Shown: positions 9,201 to 16,465 of the stretch, in pieces | Layout: each line of letters begins with the position of its first letter | How positions within the stretch are numbered: position 1 is the first letter of the stretch | Source: a virus | Virus record (IMG/VR): IMGVR_UViG_3300020056_000052 | Location: 1 to 43,491 of that record | Direction: 5' to 3' (one strand) | Length of the DNA stretch: 43,491 nt | The notes under the pieces: generated by a model | Told to the model about the DNA's origin: nothing | Seen by the model: only the letters and a program-made list of their open reading frames with translations | Database searches by the model: none | Position numbers and translations under genes: made by a program

Positions 9201-9675
9201 GTCCACCATCAATAACGGAAGTTCCTTTCCATTCTTGAATACCCCAAAGGCTAATGCTAGTATCAAACCAATATGATCCATCTGACGGATCACCACCTGG
9301 AGCATCTGCTTGTGGCTCGAGCTCATTCAAATCAATGTCTGCTCTTGTAATCCATGCTCGGTTAGCTACTCCTAAATATGAGTAGGCTGCTTGTAGTCCG
9401 TATTCGTTTAGCTCGCTAGCATGAATTGGATTGTTGTTAATATCTGTTTTGAAGATCGGGTCGCCAAATGTATCAACCAAGTCACGTTGCGAAGTTAGCA
9501 AGTATGGAATACCTGCGTTCTTGCTCAGTGTTCCTGGAGCAACACCTGTTCCTGATCCATTAGGTTTGTTTCCAGCGGAAACAACAAAAATCATAGGTAA
9601 GGTACCTGGTTCAGCCGGCGTATAAAAACTTTCGTCAACGACAGTAACCTGTACACCTGGGGATACTAATGCCAT
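6229..9675 (-). CDS. gp18: Tail sheath protein (T4 gp18-like), enlarged to 1148 aa
   Basis: The N-terminus (SPGVQVTVVDESFYTPAEPG, then FVVSAGNKPNGSG and LVDTFGDPIF) and the C-terminal 270 residues (WFAPAGTRRG, ASALDRINVARLIIYLRSQL, then IDIAIEPVKAIEFIYIPIRI-like strands) are diagnostic of contractile sheath proteins. At 1148 aa it is far longer than T4 gp18 (659). The extra mass lies between residues 110 and 880. There, short motifs such as GSYWFDT (134), GSVWMKT (about 368) and GDLWIDT followed by LLYKYNG (about 688) recur; they also occur in this phage's fibres and neck proteins. The Shine-Dalgarno GAGGAG precedes the ATG. The insert probably forms outer domains exposed on the sheath surface. 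Confidence 0.95.
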   Translation of the reverse strand: MALVSPGVQVTVVDESFYTPAEPGTLPMIFVVSAGNKPNGSGTGVAPGTLSKNAGIPYLLTSQRDLVDTFGDPIFKTDINNNPIHASELNEYGLQAAYSYLGVANRAWITRADIDLNELEPQADAPGGDPSDGSYWFDTSISLWGIQEWKGTSVIDGGQVFQNKKVITIDEVGDTENTGSYFINGYAGYIPKKSIGTVGDYAAVATSTLNRIFYRNIEGNWVLVGSPAWVKSHPVIKGTTANPIFNQSNPGSFNIVVNGTPTPITINTGDSIAQIVTKIENAFVATGHIRAKEVYGRLEIYSDGTDGAGNLIETIELINIPGTDNPLGPMSDEGLGIDFNEATNQGFYNIPKFQISRHTNIPEYKMNDEFPRPTGSVWMKTTTPNLGAKYVVRKWNDSTKLWDNVDINLYDSHEEALYSMDKAGGGANLLTGNLYAATNVANDERPLATVKFYRRDSVAPTSISGAKINKDVLSVGTHSFKIASTDAAMLEFSPWVLVTANYDGEFTDANLLAAAINDSNVPNVSARVNIHNKVVIEHSLGGEIKFQYDSNTMGDNILAQAGFVPYNGSTGALNLYWEQGTDDTSSVKEMRGSLWNVLKYQAENREIKNATLHGALWYNSIVDEVDILVHNGHEFVGYLYDGKSGMSPRPSPYYNVDDHLQPDPMGPLVMASAPETQEDGTPLVTGDLWIDTSDLENYPLLYKYNGERTDLPVKNRWFQVDTSDQTTEEGILFADARYNTRGDNSDEPGEISEMITTDYVDPDSPDPALYPKGMLLFNLRRSGFNVKRYEKNYIDYVDKNTRYNDQPMGDESIGAYFRDRWVTESGNQVDGSGSFGRKAQRKVVVQKLQALVNSNEEIRDDESKLFNLMACPGYSELIGEMNSLNYDRGLTAFIIGDSPFRLPANATVLQQWATNQNLAVEDNDNGLVSTDPYMAVYYPSGFTSDNFGNNVVVPASHMMMRTIALSDQVSYPWFAPAGTRRGNITNATSSGYITEEGEFRSVALNEGMRDTLYSNNVNPITFVTGAGLVCFGQKTRQLVASALDRINVARLIIYLRSQLRVLAKPYLFEPNDKITRDEIKQQVETMLLELVGLRALYDYLVVCDESNNTPARIDRNELYVDIAIEPVKAIEFIYIPIRIKNTGEIAGL

Positions 9676-9716
9676 ATTTTATCTCCTCATAGGCTTAAAA
9701 AATAAATCGCTAACTG

Positions 9717-9723
9717 TATTTAG
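9717..9723 (-). promoter_or_regulatory. Late promoter box CTAAATA for gp18
   Basis: GCTAAATACAGT on the minus strand lies about 42 nt upstream of the gp18 ATG. The same 12-mer occurs at the box 41446-41452, so the flanks are conserved as well as the core. Confidence 0.65.
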
Positions 9724-9791
9724 CATATACCCGTAAATCTAGGCTGTTACAAACCATCGAAAAGGACAACGAAAAGGATATAAATATTTGC

Positions 9792-10145
9792 ATGGAACGC
9801 AAAACACGGCCCTTATGTGAGAGTTGTAACTCTCAGCCGGCAGGAATCAATTATTATAAAGAAGGAAAAGCATACTATCGCAGGAAATGCGACAAGTGTT
9901 TGCGACAAACAAATAAGACTAGGGCTCCTTTTTGGAAGCGAGCTGGCTATGAGATGAAGAATTATTGTGAGAAGTGTAGCTACAAAAGCAATCACGCAGA
10001 GCAGTTCAATGTATTTCACATCGACGGAGATCTTACAAATTGTAAAATAAAAAATCTAAAAACTGTCTGCGCTAATTGTCAGAGGATATTGCACAAAGAA
10101 AATATTAGGTGGAAACAAGGAGATTTGATTCCAGATATGATTTGA
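9792..10145 (+). CDS. Small zinc-binding HNH-like protein on the opposite strand
   Basis: The 117-aa protein has two paired Cys sets: C9, C12, C33, C36 and C59, C62, C93, C96. The second set encloses FHIDGDLTNCKIKNLKTVC, a pattern like the HNH nuclease core (H76, D78-G-D, N83, N88, then C-x2-C). I recall close relatives in marine T4-like phages. It may be an active HNH homing-type nuclease or a DNA-binding zinc protein; the catalytic His pattern is incomplete. It is the only plus-strand gene between 1 and 11461, lies between gp18 and dNMP kinase, and overlaps the kinase 3' end by 41 nt tail to tail. AAAAGG lies about 14 nt before the ATG, so the start is weakly supported. Confidence 0.75.
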   Translation: MERKTRPLCESCNSQPAGINYYKEGKAYYRRKCDKCLRQTNKTRAPFWKRAGYEMKNYCEKCSYKSNHAEQFNVFHIDGDLTNCKIKNLKTVCANCQRILHKENIRWKQGDLIPDMI

Positions 10146-10701
10146 GCATATTGAGATCTCCATTGTTATTCACAATAGAATCCATTTTACTTGTAGCCCA
10201 GTTCCATTCTGAAGGATGAATATTATCAGGTATAATGTTTAGCTTTGTATAGTGCGTAAACCAAACAGGATCGTTCCCACGCTTTATACGCCAAATATTT
10301 CCTCCTAGTCCTTTAATCATATTAATTTCATTTACAAATCTTACATCAGGTATAACAAAATTTGTATCTCTATTAGATAGTAATTGCTGTTTGACTAGGC
10401 TTACCCAAATACCATCATAGAATCCTTCTCGCATACACTCTGTTCCATACAGTTGTAATACGAGTCTAGGTGTTACTTCTCTTCCTAGTTCCCTAGTCCA
10501 AAAGAAATCTACTTCCTCACGCCACGCACGTGACTCAGGTGTATCACCCTCAAGCATTTGTCTGTCCCAGCCAAACATAGCTGAGACACCATCTTTTAGT
10601 TTATCCGCGAATGAAATTTTTGTAAAGTTGTGTTCTTTGACTAGAATGTCTGCTACAGTTCCTTTGCCGGAACCAATTAAACCACATAGGCCTATTATCA
10701 T
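10105..10701 (-). CDS. gp1: Deoxynucleoside monophosphate kinase (T4 gp1-like)
   Basis: This P-loop kinase of 198 aa (T4 gp1 is 241) carries the Walker A motif GLIGSGKGT at residues 7-15. It continues with ISFADKLKDGVSAMFGWDR, LVLQLYGTECMREGFYDGIWV and VIPDVRFVNEINMI, matching the gp1/cyanophage dNMP kinase order (substrate-binding helix, LQxxGT, PDxRFxxE). It would phosphorylate dNMPs from degraded host DNA toward dNTPs. The start lies 1 nt after the gp13 stop (TAAAATG), so it is expressed with a late structural gene rather than an early replication gene. It overlaps the convergent HNH-like gene at the 3' end. Confidence 0.85.
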   Translation of the reverse strand: MIIGLCGLIGSGKGTVADILVKEHNFTKISFADKLKDGVSAMFGWDRQMLEGDTPESRAWREEVDFFWTRELGREVTPRLVLQLYGTECMREGFYDGIWVSLVKQQLLSNRDTNFVIPDVRFVNEINMIKGLGGNIWRIKRGNDPVWFTHYTKLNIIPDNIHPSEWNWATSKMDSIVNNNGDLNMLKSYLESNLLVST

Positions 10702-10702
10702 T

Positions 10703-11461
10703 TTATCCTATTAAGAAGCCGTACCCAGTTCCTCCTGCTGTTGCGTCTCCAACCTCTTTCTCAAGTTTTTCCATTTCTTGTTGTGCTTCAGCTTTGAGTG
10801 CATCGCCATTTAGTGTACCACCTCCTTGTGGTCCTGCGATACTAGCAAACTTACTCCTCGCTTCGCCAATCATATATTTGGCTTGTGCAAGTGCGTAACT
10901 TTTGATCCAATAGCCGGATTGGTAGTCGTCTAGCAGTTGTTCTGTGGGACGATAGTTATAACATTTCAACAGTAGTGTTTCGTCGTCCGCCGATGGACGT
11001 TGTAATATAGTTAGCAGTTTTGTGGTCCGGTTCCAATTAAACTCGATAAATCCTCCAAACATTCTACCAGCTAGCTCTTGAAAGCCCGAGTATAATTCAA
11101 ATGTAGCTAAATTGCCTGAGGTTCCTTGCGTGTTCAACAAGTATGTATTTGTCTGTCCTACTTGGAATGGATCAAATCCGCCTGTAGAAGATCCTGAGCG
11201 TGAGGTTAGCCCTCTGCGAAATATGCGTTCTACTTCCATAATCTCTCGTGGAAGTGTGTAGTTGTTTTGATCTCGTATTAGTTGTAAAAAGAAATAAGAT
11301 TCTTCAACACTATTATCAGAGCGTTGTCGATATCTATCTAATGCGTTATTTAAAGATATTTCGTAATGCGATGGGTCTAGTTCAACATCAACCATGCCAC
11401 CGCCAAGCATATTATAAATGTAATCAAATATATCTTGTCTTGCTGCTCGTAGGTCCTTCAT
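10703..11461 (-). CDS. gp13: Neck protein (T4 gp13-like)
   Basis: 252 aa against 309 in T4 gp13. The N-terminal helix AARQDIFDYIYNMLGGGMVDVELDPSHYEISLNNALDRYRQRS corresponds to the gp13 start that leads into [20 protein letters not shown]. The C-terminus matches closely in pattern: YALAQAKYMIGEARSKF, GPQGGGTLNGDALKAEAQQEMEKLEKE, then a final GYGFLIG, parallel to the T4 ending FGILVG. The protein forms the collar joining portal and tail. It is transcribed divergently from gp14, sharing the 66-bp gap, and is followed by the dNMP kinase. Confidence 0.9.
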   Translation of the reverse strand: MKDLRAARQDIFDYIYNMLGGGMVDVELDPSHYEISLNNALDRYRQRSDNSVEESYFFLQLIRDQNNYTLPREIMEVERIFRRGLTSRSGSSTGGFDPFQVGQTNTYLLNTQGTSGNLATFELYSGFQELAGRMFGGFIEFNWNRTTKLLTILQRPSADDETLLLKCYNYRPTEQLLDDYQSGYWIKSYALAQAKYMIGEARSKFASIAGPQGGGTLNGDALKAEAQQEMEKLEKEVGDATAGGTGYGFLIG

Positions 11462-11478
11462 AAATATTCTCCTACTTG

Positions 11479-11486
11479 TATTTATT
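11479..11486 (-). promoter_or_regulatory. Late promoter box AATAAATA for gp13
   Basis: AATAAATA on the minus strand, 18 nt upstream of the gp13 ATG, with TAGGAG between as ribosome binding site. It is the left half of a divergent promoter pair. Confidence 0.65.
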
Positions 11487-11494
11487 TCTATAGC

Positions 11495-11502
11495 GATAAA
11501 TA
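11495..11502 (+). promoter_or_regulatory. Late promoter box GATAAATA for gp14-gp15-nudix
   Basis: GATAAATA on the plus strand, 26 nt upstream of the gp14 TTG start. It is the only clear plus-strand late box placed upstream of an operon here, and it lies 8 nt from the opposing gp13 box. Confidence 0.65.
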
Positions 11503-11527
11503 CAATAAATCTTTAAAAGGAATCGTT

Positions 11528-12703
11528 TTGCCCAGACTAAGTTTATACAAACCCGAACGTGGGAAAGATTATCAGTTTATTGACGATAGAATCTTTGAGA
11601 TGTTTACTGTTGGTGGGACTGATGTAAATTTACATTTACTGTTAGGAACAACTAATCCAACAGATGAGGATGCTACTGCTACAACACCTCAATATGATGA
11701 AATGAGTGTAACAAATATTCAAGACTTATTATTTTTAGAAAATAGAGATAGAAAGTATGAAGAAAATATTTATACCATTCGTGGGATTTATAATTTACAA
11801 GATTTAGAATTCAACTTATCCCAGTTTGGTATGTTCCTAAGTAACGACATGCTGTTTCTAACTATTCATATGAATAGTACAGTAAAAACATTGGGTAGAA
11901 AAATTGTTATAGGTGATGTTGTAGAACTTCCACATTTGCGAGATGAGTATGCGCTAAATGATTTTCAATATGCTCTTAAAAACTTTTATGTAGTTGAGGA
12001 TATTACACGCCCAGCAGAAGGATATTCGCCAACTTGGTTTCCGCATTTATATAGACTAAAGCTGAAACAAATAGCAGCAGGGCAAGAATTTAAAGATATT
12101 GATGCTGACTCTACTAGAGAAAAAGAACTTGCTATCAACGAAGCTATTGTACAAGATGCTGAAGCAAATGCATTACTGAGTGGTTATGAGACTCAACATT
12201 TCTTTACATTACAAGTTAATGCTAACGGAGAGCCTGAACTCGTTAGAGCTGATACAACGATGATTGATGCCAGTACACACAAATTAAGTGGATCTATTGA
12301 TCATGTTATGAGAAATCCAGTAAAAGAAGGATACATGGGTTACTTGTTAGGAGACGGAATCCCACCAAATGGATTGCCTTTTGGGTGTGGTATATCATTT
12401 CCACCTACAGGTATTGACGGTGATTATTGGTTACGAACAGATATGATTCCTAATAGACTGTTTAGATATGATGGAAAACGTTGGATGAAATTTGAGGATA
12501 ATGTGAGAATGACATTGACACCACGTGAAGATAGATATACACAAAAAGGTACATTTATCAATAACACAAATTCTACAGAAATTTGTGGCGAGGATATTCC
12601 AGAACGGCAAAGTTTGAGTAAGGCATTACGCCCTAAAATAGATATGCCACATTTAGATAACCCTGAGGAATGCGATAGTAATACACCAGGGAGGCGCAAA
12701 TAA
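11528..12703 (+). CDS. gp14: Neck protein (T4 gp14-like), TTG start
   Basis: The start is TTG at 11528, supported by AGGA with a 6-nt spacer; the next in-frame ATG would delete 24 residues. The central part (residues 85-190) reads YNLQDLEFNLSQFGMFLSND, TLGRKIVIGDVVELPHLRD, then YVVEDITRPAEGYSPTWFPHLYRLKL, the pattern of gp14 neck proteins in marine T4-like phages. At 391 aa it exceeds T4 gp14 (256). The extra C-terminal part contains GDYWLRTD followed by LFRYDGKRWMKF (about 297-322), a module also seen in the fibres. Position between gp13 and gp15 supports the call. Its stop overlaps the gp15 ATG by 1 nt (TAATG). Confidence 0.8.
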   Translation: MPRLSLYKPERGKDYQFIDDRIFEMFTVGGTDVNLHLLLGTTNPTDEDATATTPQYDEMSVTNIQDLLFLENRDRKYEENIYTIRGIYNLQDLEFNLSQFGMFLSNDMLFLTIHMNSTVKTLGRKIVIGDVVELPHLRDEYALNDFQYALKNFYVVEDITRPAEGYSPTWFPHLYRLKLKQIAAGQEFKDIDADSTREKELAINEAIVQDAEANALLSGYETQHFFTLQVNANGEPELVRADTTMIDASTHKLSGSIDHVMRNPVKEGYMGYLLGDGIPPNGLPFGCGISFPPTGIDGDYWLRTDMIPNRLFRYDGKRWMKFEDNVRMTLTPREDRYTQKGTFINNTNSTEICGEDIPERQSLSKALRPKIDMPHLDNPEECDSNTPGRRK

Positions 12704-14184
12704 TGCAATGGTTTTATGATGCACAGATACGGCGTTATATTTTACAACTAATAAGAATGTTGAGCTATCTTACATATAAAGATGGCGATGGAGAGCTTAT
12801 ACAAGTTCCTGTAATGTATGGTGATCCATCAAGATCCGCTGCTTTTATAATCAAAGACGGTAGTGAAAATATGGCGCAGTCTGCCCCAAAGATTGCTTTG
12901 TATATTACAAATTTAGAGATGGATCGTGAGAGATCATCAGATAGTACATTTGTTAGCAAAGTCCAAATTAGAGAGCGAGCTTTTGATAAAGATAATCAAC
13001 AATATTTGCACAAGGAAGGACGTAACTATACTGTAGAGCGTCTTATGCCTACGCCATATAAATTATCAGTCAATGCTGATATATGGACAACTAATACAGA
13101 TCAAAAGTTACAACTAATGGAACAGATTCTAATGCTGTTCAATCCAAGTTTAGAAATACAAACAACAGACAATTTTGTTGATTGGACATCACTTACTGTC
13201 GTAGAGCTAGACTCTATTACATTTAGTAGCCGATCAGTAGGTGGTGGTAGCACAGAAACAGAAATTGATATTGCTACATTAGGGTTTTCAACACCAATAT
13301 TCATATCACCCCCAGCTAAAGTAAAACGATTAAATGTAATTCATAATATTATTACATCTATATTCAATGAGCAACACGGATCTGTTGAGCGTGGTGAGAC
13401 TATGCCTGAGATGTTAGCATATGCTTCTAACAGAGCATATTTGTCTGATACAAAAACTCGTCCAGTTATAAATGAGGATGGAACATTAGGTATGGCAAGT
13501 GAAGGTATGAGAGCATCGCGCCCAGAGCCAAATACAGTAGCTTGGTCCACTACATATAAAAATTATGATTTGTTAGTCCTAAATGATAAACTAACATTTA
13601 TTGATAACAGAGATGAAGGCATACTTCCTTGGCGAGATTATATTAAAGCACACCCTAAAGGTGATTGTTATGAGCCGCATCTAACACAAGTAAAATTATA
13701 TCGCAGTGATTTTGAATCTCCACTAGCAGGTTATGTTCATATCAATCCTGACAATGAATATGAGATGCTTGTAGATTGGGATATGGATACATTACCAAGC
13801 GATACAGTTCTTACAGGACCGTTAGGCGACAATACTAAAATAGATTATATTATAGATCCATTCAAAGTAGATGTTACTAAATTGAATAGAGTTGGGATGC
13901 GGATTCTAATTCTAAATGAGGATATTGGCAATAAAGATAATGAAGATGGTCCGGATGCTTGGAAAAATTATGATGGATCAGATTTTGTTGCTAGTGCTAA
14001 TGACATTATTGAGTGGGACGGACAGCGATGGTGGATAGTATTTGATGCTGATTTACATTATAATGATCAGACTGTATATACTACAAATCTAAACACTGGC
14101 ATTCAATACAAATATGATGGAGCTGAATGGCTATTGAGCTATGAGGGAGAATACTCAAATGGAACTTGGGCACTAGTGTATTAA
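12703..14184 (+). CDS. gp15: Tail sheath stabiliser and completion protein (T4 gp15-like) with long C-terminal extension
   Basis: Residues 1-225 match the gp15 pattern: WFYDAQIRRYILQLIRMLS, VPVMYGDPSRSAAFI, APKIALYITNLEMDR, YTVERLMPTPYKLSVNADIW, then QLMEQILMLFNPSLEIQTTDN and a final FSTPIFISPPAKV. In T4, gp15 caps the tail end, joins it to the neck and locks the sheath. T4 gp15 has 272 aa and this has 493, so about 260 residues are added. The extension contains WDGQRWWIVFD (about 438) and YKYDGAEWLLSY (about 470), again the module shared with sheath and fibres. The ATG overlaps the gp14 stop. Confidence 0.87.
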   Translation: MQWFYDAQIRRYILQLIRMLSYLTYKDGDGELIQVPVMYGDPSRSAAFIIKDGSENMAQSAPKIALYITNLEMDRERSSDSTFVSKVQIRERAFDKDNQQYLHKEGRNYTVERLMPTPYKLSVNADIWTTNTDQKLQLMEQILMLFNPSLEIQTTDNFVDWTSLTVVELDSITFSSRSVGGGSTETEIDIATLGFSTPIFISPPAKVKRLNVIHNIITSIFNEQHGSVERGETMPEMLAYASNRAYLSDTKTRPVINEDGTLGMASEGMRASRPEPNTVAWSTTYKNYDLLVLNDKLTFIDNRDEGILPWRDYIKAHPKGDCYEPHLTQVKLYRSDFESPLAGYVHINPDNEYEMLVDWDMDTLPSDTVLTGPLGDNTKIDYIIDPFKVDVTKLNRVGMRILILNEDIGNKDNEDGPDAWKNYDGSDFVASANDIIEWDGQRWWIVFDADLHYNDQTVYTTNLNTGIQYKYDGAEWLLSYEGEYSNGTWALVY

Positions 14185-14197
14185 GATAACTATTTGT

Positions 14198-14629
14198 ATG
14201 AAAAAAGTTATCTGTAGCGGGGCATTATTTTATGCTCTATCATCTAATAGATTCTTATTTTTACATCGAGCTCGCAGTAAGCATTCTGATACATGGGGGC
14301 TTGTGGGAGGTGTAAATGAGGAAAAAGAAACTCCTTGGAATGCTCTTGAGCGAGAAATTGTAGAAGAAATATCACCTACTGAAATCAAAAAAACTATTCC
14401 TTTAGAAACTTATGTAAGTAATGATAACTTTTTTACTTTTCATACATATCTTTGTTTAGTTGAAAAAGAATTTATTCCTGTGCTAAATGAAGAACATGAT
14501 GGATATGCTTGGGTAAGTTATAAGAAGTGGCCTCGACCATTACATCAAGGCCTAAAAAATACTCTAAATAATCGTATCAATCAAGTTAAATTAGATACTG
14601 TGATGAATCTAATCAATCTTATTAGTTGA
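14198..14629 (+). CDS. Nudix hydrolase
   Basis: This 143-aa protein has the Nudix box at residues 38-60: G38, five residues, E44, seven residues, then REIVEE (52-57). The usual Gly after the last Glu is Ser59, otherwise the catalytic Glu cluster that binds metal is intact. The family hydrolyses nucleoside diphosphates linked to another group (for example ADP-ribose, Ap4A, oxidised dNTPs or RNA caps); the substrate cannot be told here. It follows gp15 by 13 nt on the same strand with no clear Shine-Dalgarno, so read-through from the neck operon is likely. Its 3' end overlaps the convergent fibre gene by 8 nt. Confidence 0.85.
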   Translation: MKKVICSGALFYALSSNRFLFLHRARSKHSDTWGLVGGVNEEKETPWNALEREIVEEISPTEIKKTIPLETYVSNDNFFTFHTYLCLVEKEFIPVLNEEHDGYAWVSYKKWPRPLHQGLKNTLNNRINQVKLDTVMNLINLIS

Positions 14630-15689
14630 AGGTGTAAGTTACATCAGTACCAGATTCTTCTCTAACAATACGTGGATCTGGATTTCCTGTATCAACCATA
14701 TTTCCATTTTGTGTTAGTGTACCTAAAAAGTCAATACTTCCTGTTACATATAAATCATCTACAACATATGTCATACCACTAGCTGAGTCTAACTCTAGGT
14801 TTCCAGTAGTTGTGTCAATAGTATTGCCATCAACTATACCAATTTGAAGATTACCAAATGTAAAACCTGCCGCTGAACTACTACTCCAAGTATGCATTCC
14901 TGCTCCATCAGTGTGTAACAGTTGTCCAGAAGTTCCTTCCATAATATTAAAATCTGCTAGTGTTTGTGGTGGTGTTACAAATGATACTGTACCGCTGCCA
15001 TTAGTTGTTAGCACTTGTCCAGTAGTTCCGTCTGTAGTTGGGAATGTATAGTTACCATTAAAATTAACACTGCCCATAACTGTTACAGTACCGCCTACTG
15101 AACTTACTGTTAAGTTTCCTGAGAGTGTGTTTATGTTATTTGTTGTGGTTGCAAGACTATATACATTTCCCCAGGTATTAGTTGTTGCTCCTAAACTGTA
15201 AACAGCACTAATAATAGGTGCAATTGAGCCTGTAATATTTACATTTCCTGATGCAGTTATATTACCAGATGCAGAGTCGAGAATCAAAGTACCCGAAGTT
15301 GTGTCAATCTTTAGGTCGGAATCAACACCAATTCTAATATTACCAAAGGTTCGTGTTGGATCTGCAAAGGACACGGTGCCTGAGCCATCTGTTTTTAATA
15401 TCTGCCCAGCAGTTCCATCAGCTCCAGGAAGTTCATAGGAACTGTTGATTTTATATCCTGTTGTGATGAGATCGGCTGCTAATACAACATTCCCAGTAGC
15501 TCCTAATACTAAATCTCCTGAGGAGGTATCAATAGTGTTGTCAGTTGTTACGCCTACTTGAATATTATCTACAGTTTGTTCGCCTGTAGTTTCAGCAATA
15601 ACATTCCATACAGTGCCATTATATTCCCAAGTAGTTCCGCCTTCTGAATATTGTTGCCCACTTGAGGGCGATGCGGGAAAACTAATCAT
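14622..15689 (-). CDS. Tail fibre-like protein with WNG-type N-terminal module
   Basis: This 355-aa protein begins MISFPASPSSGQQYSEGG, then TTWEYNGTVWNV, the same short module that opens five other proteins in this locus. The body is made of beta-repeats: NIQVGVTTDNTIDT, LVLGATGNVVL, LGATTNTWGNVYS and repeated GQVLTTNGSGTVSFVTPP blocks. The C-terminus ends REESGTDVTYTFN, almost the same ending as the 756-aa protein at 26653. These are features of trimeric, beta-helical phage fibres. It has its own late box (15711-15718) and the strong Shine-Dalgarno AAGGAG. Receptor contact is inferred; no catalytic motif is visible. Confidence 0.82.
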   Translation of the reverse strand: MISFPASPSSGQQYSEGGTTWEYNGTVWNVIAETTGEQTVDNIQVGVTTDNTIDTSSGDLVLGATGNVVLAADLITTGYKINSSYELPGADGTAGQILKTDGSGTVSFADPTRTFGNIRIGVDSDLKIDTTSGTLILDSASGNITASGNVNITGSIAPIISAVYSLGATTNTWGNVYSLATTTNNINTLSGNLTVSSVGGTVTVMGSVNFNGNYTFPTTDGTTGQVLTTNGSGTVSFVTPPQTLADFNIMEGTSGQLLHTDGAGMHTWSSSSAAGFTFGNLQIGIVDGNTIDTTTGNLELDSASGMTYVVDDLYVTGSIDFLGTLTQNGNMVDTGNPDPRIVREESGTDVTYTFN

Positions 15690-15710
15690 AGTTTGCTCCT
15701 TCCTTTACAA

Positions 15711-15718
15711 TATTTATC
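15711..15718 (-). promoter_or_regulatory. Late promoter box GATAAATA
   Basis: GATAAATA on the minus strand overlaps the stop of the 245-aa gene and precedes the fibre start at 15689 by 21 nt, with AAGGAAGGAG in between. Confidence 0.65.
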
Positions 15719-16454
15719 AGTCTAGGATTTTATTTTTGAGGTGATGTTCTACTACTTCGTTAGGACAGTTGATGTATAAGGCTTCCATCTCATCTAGCCA
15801 ATTGAGTAAGTGTCTAATAGTAGGTGCTTTTCCTGCCTCAAATAATTCCTCAACAGTTTGAATATATTCTAAACAGTGCCGTCTTGCTACTAGTGGATGG
15901 ATTCCGCTCCATTCTAAACTCTCTTGGATTCCTCTAGGAATAGTTCCTGTGGCTTGGAATTCCTCAATAGCTCTCCTAAATGCTCCGCGGATTTTTTCAC
16001 GCTTATCATTCTCACGAACCATCTCGGGTGGAATTTCATCTGGAAGATTAAAGTTTTTTCGTAGTGCATCAATTTGATCTTGATAGCTTTGTAATTCTTC
16101 CATTGCGTTACGAATAGCAGTTCTAGAACTTTCAAGTCCTGCTTCAAGTTCCTCTGCTTTTAGTTGTGCCATAGGATCATTGATTTTCATACGATATTGT
16201 TCTATTCGTAATTCATTTTTCTTATGTCTAAACCAAGTTTCTCGTAAAGCGTTCAAACGGTTTTGTTGTTGCATGGCGCATTGTTGTAACCATACAAGAG
16301 GTGTTTGTCCTGAATATTGTAAATCAGCAATAGTTGTTTCTGCGTTTTTAGAAACAATAAGTTCATCAATTTGTTTTTGTACTATAGGCAGGGTTGCTTC
16401 AAGTTTTACAGCGATATCATTTGGTACTTGTCTAATATCAATTTCTGTTGTCAT
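15717..16454 (-). CDS. Helical coiled-coil protein, possible fibre assembly chaperone
   Basis: This 245-aa protein has almost no beta-strand pattern, in contrast to every neighbour. Heptad-like stretches run through residues 60-140 (RLNALRETWFRHKKNELRIE, LKAEELEAGLESSRTAIRNA, MEELQSYQDQIDALRKN). A helical C-terminal part contains REKIRGAFRRAIEEF, SGIHPLVARRHCLEYIQTV and LLNWLDEMEALYINCP. No known domain was recognised. It is the last gene of an operon behind two kelch-like genes, 11 nt after the previous stop, with the Shine-Dalgarno AGAGG. A non-structural helper in fibre folding, analogous in role to T4 gp57A or gp38, is possible by context but unproven. Confidence 0.8.
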   Translation of the reverse strand: MTTEIDIRQVPNDIAVKLEATLPIVQKQIDELIVSKNAETTIADLQYSGQTPLVWLQQCAMQQQNRLNALRETWFRHKKNELRIEQYRMKINDPMAQLKAEELEAGLESSRTAIRNAMEELQSYQDQIDALRKNFNLPDEIPPEMVRENDKREKIRGAFRRAIEEFQATGTIPRGIQESLEWSGIHPLVARRHCLEYIQTVEELFEAGKAPTIRHLLNWLDEMEALYINCPNEVVEHHLKNKILD

Positions 16455-16465
16455 AATCCTCTATA

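Noticed and set aside
9779-9786. TATAAATA on the plus strand as promoter of the HNH-like gene
   Set aside because: It ends 5 nt before the ATG, leaving almost no leader, so I did not list it as a promoter although it is mentioned as odd.
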